33,327 nucleotides of DNA from Ruminococcus flavefaciens (GTDB taxonomy: Bacteria > Bacillota > Clostridia > Oscillospirales > Ruminococcaceae), in assembly GCA_002310115.1 (NCBI GenBank), contig DBYI01000044.1:1-33327 (forward strand), read 5' to 3'. The notes below the pieces were generated by a model. It worked only from the letters and a program-made list of their open reading frames with translations, was not told the origin of the DNA and did not search any database. Made by a program: the position numbers and the translations under genes. Shown here in pieces: positions 25,097 through 31,636 of this stretch; the stretch's first letter is position 1, and each line of letters starts with the position of its first letter.

Positions 25097-25121
25097 CGTT
25101 ATTTAATTATCCCCTATGCAC

Positions 25122-25150
25122 ATTATATCTCAAATTATACAGAAAATCAA
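25122..25150 (-). promoter_or_regulatory. Promoter of the GH97 gene
   Basis: On the minus strand, TTGATT (25145-25150) and TATAAT (25122-25127) are 17 bp apart, with a predicted start near 25115 and a leader of about 90 bases. Confidence 0.65.
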
Positions 25151-25180
25151 CCCCCAAAACAAATAACGGGTGAAGATTTT

Positions 25181-25224
25181 ACCATAAATAAAAGCTTTAC
25201 ACCATTTCCGTGTTATGGTACAAT
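25181..25224 (+). promoter_or_regulatory. Promoter and dyad of the C39-like gene
   Basis: TTTACA (25196-25201) and TACAAT (25219-25224) are 17 bp apart. The inverted repeat ACCATAA (25181-25187)/TTATGGT (25213-25219) brackets the -35 box and may be an operator. Confidence 0.55.
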
Positions 25225-25241
25225 ATTTTTGAGGTGATACA

Positions 25242-25607
25242 ATGCATATCAACTACATACATGAGCCCACAGACCTCCAGTGCGGACAGGCTGTACTGGC
25301 TATGGTGCTTGAAAAAACTCCCGAATATATATGCTCACTCCTTGATAACGACAGAGAGACTGATCTTAAAGAAATGAAGTCTGTTTTCAGCTCACATGGT
25401 GTATGGATATCAGACGAGAGAAAACAGGCAACGGCAAAGAAAGATCTCCCTCCTATTGCTCTTCTTAGCCTCGAGACTCCTCGCTGCTGGCACTGGTCGC
25501 TGTACTGCGATGGCACCTTTTACGACCCTGAACACGGCATATTACAGGATTTTCCACAGGCGAAAAGGAAGTACTACTGGGAGCTTAGAATCAATAAGCA
25601 GAAATAA
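25242..25607 (+). CDS. Small C39-like (papain-fold) cysteine peptidase
   Basis: This 121-residue protein consists of only a C39-like fold. The catalytic Cys14 is in LQCGQAVLAMV, His84 in CWHWSLY and Asp95 in FYDPEHG. The order and spacing fit bacteriocin-leader-type or BtrH/C39-like peptidases. It has no signal peptide, transmembrane segment or ABC exporter domain, so it probably acts in the cytosol on a small peptide or amide. The SD GAGGTG precedes the ATG. No peptide precursor gene is visible beside it. The call rests on the Cys/His/Asp triad; the exact subfamily is uncertain. Confidence 0.72.
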   Translation: MHINYIHEPTDLQCGQAVLAMVLEKTPEYICSLLDNDRETDLKEMKSVFSSHGVWISDERKQATAKKDLPPIALLSLETPRCWHWSLYCDGTFYDPEHGILQDFPQAKRKYYWELRINKQK

Positions 25608-25675
25608 TCTCCTTTTCAACTAAAAAGCCAGCTATTTCCCGATATTTTTTTGTTTACGCATGAAAATAATATTAA

Positions 25676-25704
25676 TTGACATAAATCGTCAAAAGTGGTA
25701 TAAT
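25676..25704 (+). promoter_or_regulatory. Consensus promoter of the lipoprotein-radA operon with overlapping dyad
   Basis: TTGACA (25676-25681) and TATAAT (25699-25704) are exactly 17 bp apart, a full consensus. TTGAC (25676-25680) and GTCAA (25688-25692) form an inverted repeat over the -35 and spacer, a possible repressor site. Confidence 0.75.
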
Positions 25705-25736
25705 TTTTATATGTATATATTTGGGAGGCAACTACA

Positions 25737-26798
25737 TTGAAAATAAACAGATCCGCATATGCCATTATGGCAGCTTCTCTGCTCACATTAACGACAGGAT
25801 GCTCAAAAACAGAGAATGTACTCGGCTCACAGCCAGACCCGCTTGCTGTAAAAACTTCACCGGAAAGCGTGGTCTTCGACTGGCAGGAAGAGTATCAGAA
25901 CAAGCTTGAGCAGTTTCAGGTGTCAGCCGACTGTTCTGATTCATCTATGTTTGATCTCCACGATGTAACCAACGACGGAATACCTGAACTAATAATCTCT
26001 CCATCTGAAGATGTTTCAGCTATGTGCGAGGTGTATACCCTTATAGGCAATGAAATGGAAAAAATCGCAGTTTGCGGCTCTTCCGGAGAATTTGATTATT
26101 TCCCGTCAATACTTGTTATCGGCTATGAATACACAGGCGAAGAGTTCACAGTCGGTGAATATCAGACTTATACCGACGGCTTCTACAGCATTGATTTCGA
26201 TTACTATACAAATATGAACAGTGCTTCTTCAGGAGCAGTTATCCGCTATGAGATAAACGGTGACGGCGTTTCACTTGACGAATTTGAGGAAAGAATAAAT
26301 GCCTACCAGAACGAAGACAGTTACAAAATAGGCAGAAAATACACATTCAGCGATGAATCGATCCAGTATGCAATACATTGCAGCGAAAGCTGGAGCGAAG
26401 TACTTACAGACGCTCAGAAAAAGAAATTCAGGGAGAAACTCTCAGACGTTCTTGATAAATCTTCATCTGCTGATTCTGCATTCGAGCTGGCAGACCTTGA
26501 CGGAAACGGACTTCCCGAGGTTATCGTATCATCAGGTTCACTTGAGGAAATGCCTGTGAGCGTTTACTATCTTGAAGAGGACGGAGTTAAAGAGATAGCT
26601 GCAAAAAGCGATGAAAACGGCTGTCTGCGTCTTGATATAAAGAACGGTATATTCTATGCTCCCGATCAGACAGGAAAGCTCACAAGCTGGTCTCTTTCAA
26701 GTGATAATACAAGCAGCTTCAAGCCTTCCGACAGTATTATGGTATGCGGAAGAAAATACCTTTTCACATCTGATAATATCAAGCTTGTTTTAGCTTGA
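25737..26798 (+). CDS. Lipoprotein with two EF-hand-like DxDxDG repeats
   Basis: This 353-residue protein has a lipoprotein signal ending in the lipobox LTTGC (Cys22). Two similar segments carry calcium-loop/FG-GAP-like sequences: DVTNDGIPELIIS (about residues 76-88) and DLDGNGLPEVIVS (about 249-261). These occur in many secreted proteins of ruminococci and resemble one blade-type repeat; the function is unknown. The start codon is TTG, supported by GGGAGG 8 bases upstream, and no better ATG precedes the signal peptide. It lies 11 bp before radA, so the two are co-transcribed from the consensus promoter at 25676. The link to DNA repair is probably only transcriptional. Confidence 0.82.
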   Translation: MKINRSAYAIMAASLLTLTTGCSKTENVLGSQPDPLAVKTSPESVVFDWQEEYQNKLEQFQVSADCSDSSMFDLHDVTNDGIPELIISPSEDVSAMCEVYTLIGNEMEKIAVCGSSGEFDYFPSILVIGYEYTGEEFTVGEYQTYTDGFYSIDFDYYTNMNSASSGAVIRYEINGDGVSLDEFEERINAYQNEDSYKIGRKYTFSDESIQYAIHCSESWSEVLTDAQKKKFREKLSDVLDKSSSADSAFELADLDGNGLPEVIVSSGSLEEMPVSVYYLEEDGVKEIAAKSDENGCLRLDIKNGIFYAPDQTGKLTSWSLSSDNTSSFKPSDSIMVCGRKYLFTSDNIKLVLA

Positions 26799-26809
26799 CG
26801 AGGTAAAAA

Positions 26810-28186
26810 ATGGCTAAGTCAAAATACATATACACCTGTAACCAGTGCGGCTACGAAAGCTCCAAATGGAATGGAAAATGTCCTTCCTGCGGTGCGTGGA
26901 ACAGCTTTGAGGAAGATATCGCTGATACCGCTCCTGCGAACTCACGCTCACTTTCCTCTGTAGGAGCAGCTCCTGACCTTTCCGACAATATTCTCGAGCT
27001 TGAAGATATCGGATTCGACAGCGATGTGCGCTATGACACAGGTATCGGAGAGCTTAACAGAGTACTCGGCGGAGGACTTGTGAAAGGCTCTCTTGTTCTT
27101 CTAGGAGGAGAACCAGGTATCGGAAAAAGTACGTTACTTTTGCAGATATGTCAGTTTCTCGGAGAAGATCACTCCGTACTCTACGTTTCAGGAGAAGAAT
27201 CCGCAAGGCAGATAAAACTCCGCGCAAATCGTCTCGGAGTTGACACTGAAAACCTGTATATCCTTACAGCTACAGACGCAGAATCTATTGCTCAGACTAT
27301 AGTTTCAAGTGCTCCAGATATTGCTATAATAGACTCTATCCAGACTATGAGCATAGGACGTATATCTTCGAGTCCCGGAAGTATCACTCAGGTAAGAGAA
27401 TGCACGAATCTGTACATGCACACGGCTAAAAACCAGGAAATTCCCATCATTATAGTTGGTCACGTAAATAAGGACGGAGCTATCGCAGGTCCTAAAGTCA
27501 TGGAGCATATTGTTGATGCAGTGCTTTATTTCGAAGGTGAGCGTCATCAAAGCTACCGTATACTCCGTGCTGTGAAGAATCGTTTCGGTTCTACAAATGA
27601 AATAGGCGTTTTTGAAATGATAGACAAGGGACTGCGTGAGGTAGCAAATCCGTCACAAATGCTACTTGCAGGCAGACCGCACAATGTTTCTGGTACTTGT
27701 GTTTCCTGCGTTATGGAGGGAAGCCGCCCCATACTCGCTGAGGTACAGGCTCTTGCTGCAAAAACCAGCTACTCTGCTCCAAGACGTATGGTCACAGGCT
27801 TTGATTTCAACAGACTGAATATTATTATAGCAGTCCTTGAAAAGAGGCTTGGAATATTCATGGGAAGTCTTGACGTATACCTGAATATCGTTGGCGGATT
27901 CCGCCTTGACGAACCCGCAGGTGACCTGCCCGTTGCTATGGCTCTTTACTCGGGTATAATGGACAAGCAGATTGACGAGGAACTCGTTGCATTCGGTGAA
28001 ATAGGTCTCGGAGGTGAAATACGCTCCGTATCGCATATAGTCCAACGCATCCATGAAGCAGAAAGAATGGGCTTTAAGACCTGCGTAGTACCTAAGCAGT
28101 CAATGACCTCTATTGACCCAAAGGACTATGATATAGAGATAATCCCTGCAAGTACACTTAAACAGGCCTTTGCTGTAATCAAATAG
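26810..28186 (+). CDS. radA: DNA repair protein RadA (Sms)
   Basis: This 458-residue protein has an N-terminal zinc finger (C10, C13, C24, C27). A RecA-like ATPase follows, with Walker A GGEPGIGKST (99-108) and the RadA-specific KNRFG motif near residue 256. The C-terminal Lon-protease-like domain (about 290-458) lacks need of peptidase activity in this family. RadA drives branch migration of recombination intermediates. Length matches the family. A weak SD (GAGG) lies 5-6 bases before the ATG. It is the second gene behind a lipoprotein, which is unusual for radA. Confidence 0.96.
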   Translation: MAKSKYIYTCNQCGYESSKWNGKCPSCGAWNSFEEDIADTAPANSRSLSSVGAAPDLSDNILELEDIGFDSDVRYDTGIGELNRVLGGGLVKGSLVLLGGEPGIGKSTLLLQICQFLGEDHSVLYVSGEESARQIKLRANRLGVDTENLYILTATDAESIAQTIVSSAPDIAIIDSIQTMSIGRISSSPGSITQVRECTNLYMHTAKNQEIPIIIVGHVNKDGAIAGPKVMEHIVDAVLYFEGERHQSYRILRAVKNRFGSTNEIGVFEMIDKGLREVANPSQMLLAGRPHNVSGTCVSCVMEGSRPILAEVQALAAKTSYSAPRRMVTGFDFNRLNIIIAVLEKRLGIFMGSLDVYLNIVGGFRLDEPAGDLPVAMALYSGIMDKQIDEELVAFGEIGLGGEIRSVSHIVQRIHEAERMGFKTCVVPKQSMTSIDPKDYDIEIIPASTLKQAFAVIK

Positions 28187-28278
28187 CTTTACTGCTACGG
28201 AACATTATAATAGTTTTTCTCATGATAATCATAGTATTAGCTCAAGCGAATCTGCAAAAATTGAATTACAATGAATAA

Positions 28279-28306
28279 GGGAGCCTCTTTGAGACTCCCA
28301 TTTTAT
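28279..28306 (+). terminator. Terminator of the lipoprotein-radA operon
   Basis: GGGAG-C-CTC-TTT-GAG-A-CTCCC forms a hairpin with one mismatch (28279-28299), followed by ATTTTAT. Confidence 0.7.
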
Positions 28307-28314
28307 CTATATCA

Positions 28315-28551
28315 CGGCAGAATCCCCCCACTTCTAAGCGAAAGAGGGGGATGAATGCCGGATTTTTATACAAAAACAATAGACAATCAGTAAAACATAT
28401 TTTAGAAAAAGTAGTGTTGTGGACTTAACAGTCCTATACAGTAGTGGCGAAGTGGCCACACCTGTAAGAATAAGGGTTGTCTGATTTTTAGGTGTTAAAT
28501 ACCATTCTTCTTACGAAGCCCCTTCCTCTTTATAGGTATGGGAGAGTTCAC
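28315..28551 (+). mobile_element. IS200/IS605-derived non-autonomous element with omega-RNA-like 3' part
   Basis: This element has no open reading frame. It begins with an imperfect hairpin (28315-28360; CGGCA/TGCCG and ATCCCCC/GGGGGAT). It ends in GAAGCCCCTTCC...GGGAGAGTTCAC (28515-28551), a form I associate with right ends of IS200/IS605 tnpB elements. Between them lie a small hairpin GGACT/AGTCC (28421-28434) and a compound stem TACAG/CTGTA enclosing GTGGC/GCCAC (28437-28466). TAAGAA (28465-28470) can pair with TTCTTA (28508-28513), crossing an ACACCT/AGGTGT pairing. This resembles the pseudoknotted omega RNA of TnpB. The family call is from memory of such ends, not a search. Confidence 0.5.
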
Positions 28552-29215
28552 TTATGTTACCCAATTTCAGGGTTTCAAACTATGATAGCTGCTTTCAGTA
28601 TTTGTCAGCATATATTCTTCGTGCCTGTGCAGTCAGTCTGCATATGAAAGCTTCTTTTGCATCAGTATAAGCAATTCTGTCATCAGCATATTTATCCCAA
28701 AGTTCCAGTTTCAACTGTTCATATTCTCCGGCGATACTGATATCGTCATTCAGAAGGTCACGGAAGCAAAGATAATTCTTCCATTCTTCCGAGCCTTTGG
28801 GTACGATATGTATATGATGCGTCCTTGTATCTTTTTCAAAATCGCCTTTGACATACAGAAGATGTTTCGGTCTTTCGTCAAAGCGGAAAATGATACCGAG
28901 ACCAGCAAGCTTTTCGTTTCTTGCAATGACCTCATCAAGATCATCTACAGCGGCTGCTATATCTATTATAGGCTTTGCCTTTATGGATTTTATCGCTGTA
29001 CTGCCAATATGCTGAACATCAGCGTCCAGACCGACAAGTGCATTCTGTATTTCTGCGATAACAGCCTTTGCACTTTCCTCCCAGTAGGTCTGGTGGTCTT
29101 CAAGGTAAACAGTTCCACGTTTCATTCCGATACTCATAACGCTACTATCTCCTGCCATAATATGTTTTTTCAAATTATATCATATATTTACTTGAATGGC
29201 AAGGTTATTTACGTA
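28552..29215. repeat. Duplicated block, copy 1 (grpB-like gene with flanks)
   Basis: This block is strongly similar to 30725-31385, covering the whole gene plus about 40 bp downstream and 75 bp upstream. Similarity fades just inside the IS605-like end at 28551. Confidence 0.9.
28595..29137 (-). CDS. GrpB-like predicted nucleotidyltransferase (UPF0157), copy 1
   Basis: This 180-residue GrpB/UPF0157 protein has the family motif HIGSTAIKSIKAKPIIDI, a nucleotidyltransferase-fold signature. HHIHIVPKGSEEWKNYL (the His-rich segment) and a C-terminal helical stretch ending ARRIYADKY also fit. The biological substrate is unknown; the domain is sometimes fused to dephospho-CoA kinase. The start at 29137 is preceded by AGGAG with 11-base spacing, and an in-frame ATG at 29173 is possible. 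It differs from copy 2 at about 15 of 180 residues counted by eye. Two Cys (in NYLCFRD and AFICRL) replace Arg of copy 2. Confidence 0.82.
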   Translation of the reverse strand: MSIGMKRGTVYLEDHQTYWEESAKAVIAEIQNALVGLDADVQHIGSTAIKSIKAKPIIDIAAAVDDLDEVIARNEKLAGLGIIFRFDERPKHLLYVKGDFEKDTRTHHIHIVPKGSEEWKNYLCFRDLLNDDISIAGEYEQLKLELWDKYADDRIAYTDAKEAFICRLTAQARRIYADKY

Positions 29216-29301
29216 TTTTTTATAAAAGAACTGTCGCACGATCATTCAGATTTATAGATAGAAAAAACGTTTTTTGAAATCATATATCCTTTTTTCAGGT
29301 C

Positions 29302-29343
29302 AAAAAAGCCGTAGAAATGGATTTTAGCCCATTTCTGCGGCTT
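29302..29343 (-). terminator. Terminator-like hairpin downstream of the Fic operon
   Basis: A 15-bp stem (29306-29320 with 29329-29343, one G-U pair) is followed by TTTTTT on the minus strand. It is 280 bp past the Fic stop. The stretch 29344-29509 in between holds no convincing gene. Confidence 0.6.
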
Positions 29344-29509
29344 GTTAATAACTCTGAAAAATTAATTCATTCCCCGGACGGAGCAATTTTGACTGTGCTA
29401 GAAAGCTGCGTAAATACGTTGTTTACAAGGCCCCTTAAAGATACCCCATATTGGAACAGAAAAGGGCTGAGGCTTTTTTTAAAAACTTTAGTAAAATGCA
29501 AAAACAACT

Positions 29510-29614
29510 TTATTCCGAAGCATTTTGAAGTTTCATTTCTAGCATCTCCACGTAATTTTCAGTGCCAATATGCAGTTGAAAAGGCACGTCTCTTACTCGA
29601 AAGAATAATAACAT
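29510..29614 (-). CDS. Possible 34-residue ORF after the Fic gene
   Basis: This ORF begins 12 bases after the Fic stop, with AAGGA about 9 bases before its ATG. It encodes a short peptide ending IGTENYVEMLEMKLQNASE, which looks helical and protein-like. It could be a remnant or a small partner of the Fic pair. Chance is a real alternative at this length. Confidence 0.25.
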   Translation of the reverse strand: MLLFFRVRDVPFQLHIGTENYVEMLEMKLQNASE

Positions 29615-29626
29615 CAGCTCTATTCC

Positions 29627-30229
29627 TTATCTCTTAACAACACATTCCGTTATAATGTCAATAAACGCCATATTATCAACCACCGATCTGACTGCCGCAT
29701 TGAGCATCGTATTACGATTGACATGACTCCAATCCAGCGAGAAGCCATAGTGTAGCGCCATACAGCGTATCAACTCACGGATACTTCGTCCGTTGCCCTC
29801 ACGGAATGGATGAATAATATTCAGTTCAGACATGAAATAAGATAAATGCTTGATCTGTTTTTTTCTGTCCGTTTCGTACAACATTTTATCATTGTGCAGT
29901 TTTGAAAACACCTTGTCAAGTTCTGGATCAATCAAATGCGGTGGAAAGAACAACGTGTTACCCTTGCTGATTTGTTCACGACGGATATGCCCCGCAAATG
30001 AGTAGATATCCCCGAACAGAAAGCGGTGAATATTTATAAGCTGTGTCTTGGTGAATCTTCCCTTGATTGGCGATTCCATAAGCATGTACTGCTTCAGAGA
30101 AGTTATCTCCTCTTCAGCACGTTTCAGCTCGTCATTGTTTCTGATATTCAGCTTATTTATTAGCACATCGGATTCGGGATAGCAGTAAAGCGACTGCGCC
30201 GTTGTGTTAACATCATATTTAGAATACAT
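29627..30229 (-). CDS. Fic-domain toxin (FicT/VbhT type)
   Basis: This 200-residue protein is a compact Fic domain. It carries the complete active-site motif HPFREGNGR (H140 to R148), upstream of which lies FAGHIRREQI and the beta-flap region ISKGNTLFFPP. Such enzymes transfer AMP (usually) from ATP to target proteins; stand-alone bacterial forms paired with an antitoxin AMPylate topoisomerases. The ATG overlaps the antitoxin stop by one base (TAATG), so expression is coupled. The motif is intact, so the enzyme should be active when released from its inhibitor. Confidence 0.92.
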   Translation of the reverse strand: MYSKYDVNTTAQSLYCYPESDVLINKLNIRNNDELKRAEEEITSLKQYMLMESPIKGRFTKTQLINIHRFLFGDIYSFAGHIRREQISKGNTLFFPPHLIDPELDKVFSKLHNDKMLYETDRKKQIKHLSYFMSELNIIHPFREGNGRSIRELIRCMALHYGFSLDWSHVNRNTMLNAAVRSVVDNMAFIDIITECVVKR

Positions 30230-30429
30230 TACTCCGCCCTCTGGTATTTGGCTTTTAGCTCTGCAATAATCTGTTGAGAATTAGCCTGACCGCTGGCATA
30301 TCGATCAAGGTTGCGTCTGCTTGCCTCGCTAAGAGTTAGCCCTTCGATTGCCATTGTTCCGGCAACACTTTGAATCATTCTTTTATGCTGCTCAGCACTG
30401 ACAGTTTTTCTCTGTGCTTGCTGTTTCAC
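30229..30429 (-). CDS. Fic antitoxin (FicA/VbhA type)
   Basis: This 66-residue protein carries the inhibitory helix motif (S/T)xxxE(G/N) as TMAIEG (T25, E29, G30). A short C-terminal LSEASRRNLDRYASGQ segment, typical of the antitoxin_VbhA domain, follows. In class I Fic systems this glutamate blocks the ATP gamma-phosphate position of the toxin. The start is GTG at 30429 with AAAGGAGG 7-8 bases upstream. The longer frame to 30501 runs through the promoter and is rejected. The antitoxin comes first and the toxin second, the standard order. Confidence 0.85.
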   Translation of the reverse strand: MKQQAQRKTVSAEQHKRMIQSVAGTMAIEGLTLSEASRRNLDRYASGQANSQQIIAELKAKYQRAE

Positions 30430-30470
30430 GCGTCTGCCTCCTTTGCAAGTTTTTGATACACTATCATATA

Positions 30471-30501
30471 ACATTATATCATGATAATGTCTAAAAAGCA
30501 A
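30471..30501 (-). promoter_or_regulatory. Promoter and operator of the Fic operon
   Basis: On the minus strand, TTGCTT (30496-30501) and TATAAT (30473-30478) are 17 bp apart. The inverted repeat ACATTAT-N6-ATAATGT (30471-30490) covers the -10 box, as expected for a self-repressed toxin-antitoxin promoter. Confidence 0.65.
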
Positions 30502-30677
30502 TAGCTTTTCTCGATTTTACGTCATTCAATGCTAATTATGCAGTTGAAATGTGATTAAAATATTTCGTTCTTGTATTCTAGTATCAAAGTTACAAATTAA
30601 TCCATATGGCGAACTTTCTCGCATATGCTAAGTGCATCGTACTACCGAACATGAACCGAACCTTCCGAGACAGTAAG

Positions 30678-30710
30678 CTCTCCCCCTAAATAGTTGGGAG
30701 AGAATGTCAC
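30678..30710 (+). mobile_element. IS200/IS605-like end hairpin next to grpB copy 2
   Basis: CTCTCCC/GGGAGAG (30678-30684 with 30696-30702) is followed by AATGTCAC. The string GAGAATGTCAC (30700-30710) recurs at 31422-31432. No transposase gene lies nearby. Upstream, 30502-30677 holds a bulged CATATG...CATATG hairpin (30603-30627) and no gene. Confidence 0.45.
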
Positions 30711-30724
30711 TATTCCTTCTTTAT

Positions 30725-31385
30725 TTATGTTATTCAATTTTAGGGCTGCAAACTATTAATCTGCTTTCAGTATTTGTCCGCATATATCCTTCGTGCTTGT
30801 GCAGTTATTCTGCGGATGAAAGCTTCTTTGGCATCAGTGTATGCAATTCTGTCATCAGCATACTTTTCCCATAGTTCCAGTTTCAACTGTTCATATTCTC
30901 CGGCAATACTGATATCGTCATTCAGAAGATCACGGAAACGCAGATAATTCTTCCATTCTTCCGAGCCTTTAGGGACGATATGTATATGGTGCGTCCTTGT
31001 ATCTTTTTCAAAATCACCTTTGACATACAACAGATGTTTCGGTCTTTCGTCAAAGCGGAAAATGATATCAAAACCGGCAAGATTTTCATTTCTGGCGATA
31101 ACCTCGTCAAGATCATCCACAGTAGCTGCTATATCTATGATAGGCTTTGCCTTTATAGACTTTATCGCTGTACTACCTATATGCTGAGCATCAACGTCCA
31201 GACCGGCAAGTGCATTCTGAATGTCAGCGATAACAGCACTTGCACTTTCTTCCCAGTAGATTTGATGTTCTTCAAGGTAAACAGTTCCACGTTTCATTCC
31301 GATGCTCATAACACTGTGACCTCCTGCCATAATATTTTTTTCAAATTATATCACATATTTACTATAAAAGCAAGCTTTATACGTA
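30725..31385. repeat. Duplicated block, copy 2 (grpB-like gene with flanks)
   Basis: This is the partner of 28552-29215 in the same orientation. It is bounded on both sides by IS605-like hairpins (30678-30710 and 31387-31434). Confidence 0.9.
30767..31309 (-). CDS. GrpB-like predicted nucleotidyltransferase (UPF0157), copy 2
   Basis: This 180-residue paralogue of the copy at 28595-29137 has the same HIGSTAIKSIKAKPIIDI signature and about 92% identity by eye. The start at 31309 has AGGAGG 10 bases upstream, a better SD than in copy 1; an in-frame ATG at 31330 is possible. Differences are scattered and mostly conservative, with an intact frame in both copies. Both may therefore be functional and under selection. 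It is flanked by IS605-like hairpins. Confidence 0.82.
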   Translation of the reverse strand: MSIGMKRGTVYLEEHQIYWEESASAVIADIQNALAGLDVDAQHIGSTAIKSIKAKPIIDIAATVDDLDEVIARNENLAGFDIIFRFDERPKHLLYVKGDFEKDTRTHHIHIVPKGSEEWKNYLRFRDLLNDDISIAGEYEQLKLELWEKYADDRIAYTDAKEAFIRRITAQARRIYADKY

Positions 31386-31386
31386 G

Positions 31387-31434
31387 TTGTGACATCCTCC
31401 CCCACCTCTTCTAGGCGGTAGGAGAATGTCACAA
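31387..31434 (+). mobile_element. IS200/IS605-like end hairpin beside the caspase operon
   Basis: A 48-base imperfect palindrome has perfect 9-bp outer arms TTGTGACAT/ATGTCACAA, then CTCC/GGAG and CCT/AGG. It ends 4 bp from the stop codon of the small gene at 31439. The form CATCCTCCCCCACC...GGAGAATGTCAC is one I associate with IS200/IS605 ends. Confidence 0.5.
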
Positions 31435-31438
31435 AAGC

Positions 31439-31636
31439 TCATGAAATAATATAACCATGCTTAACTTTGCTGCCATGAATCTTAAGAAGTATGATATCTT
31501 CTTCAAATTTCATTACATTTCCCGCTCTATATTTCTTTTTCATATTACTATATTTTTTTGCTAAATATTCCATCTGCTTGTTCTGATTCAGTTTTTGACA
31601 GACTGAAGGGCGAACATTGTGCTCCCTTATGTTCAC
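31439..31636 (-). CDS. Small unknown protein overlapping the caspase-like gene
   Basis: This 65-residue basic protein starts with GTG at 31636. The GTGA overlap with the caspase stop (31633-31635) points to translational coupling, and AGGA lies further upstream. It has no signal peptide or membrane segment. The C-terminal half (KKYRAGNVMKFEEDIILLKIHG) reads like a small beta-fold. It ends 4 bp before an IS605-like hairpin, so the present C-terminus may be the result of an insertion. No known family was recognised. A regulator or partner of the protease is possible but unproven. Confidence 0.6.
   Translation of the reverse strand: MNIREHNVRPSVCQKLNQNKQMEYLAKKYSNMKKKYRAGNVMKFEEDIILLKIHGSKVKHGYIIS

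Noticed and set aside
25026..25097. 24-codon N-terminal extension of the GH97 protein
   Set aside because: It covers the leader inverted repeat, has no SD and would bury the signal peptide.
28315..28551. CRISPR array or leader
   Set aside because: There are no regularly spaced direct repeats anywhere in the window; the repeats here are single hairpins.
29317..29637. 106-codon open frame on the plus strand
   Set aside because: No SD, begins inside a strong hairpin, runs antisense into the Fic gene end, and the sequence shows no recognisable protein pattern. I cannot exclude that it is part of a repeated intergenic element.
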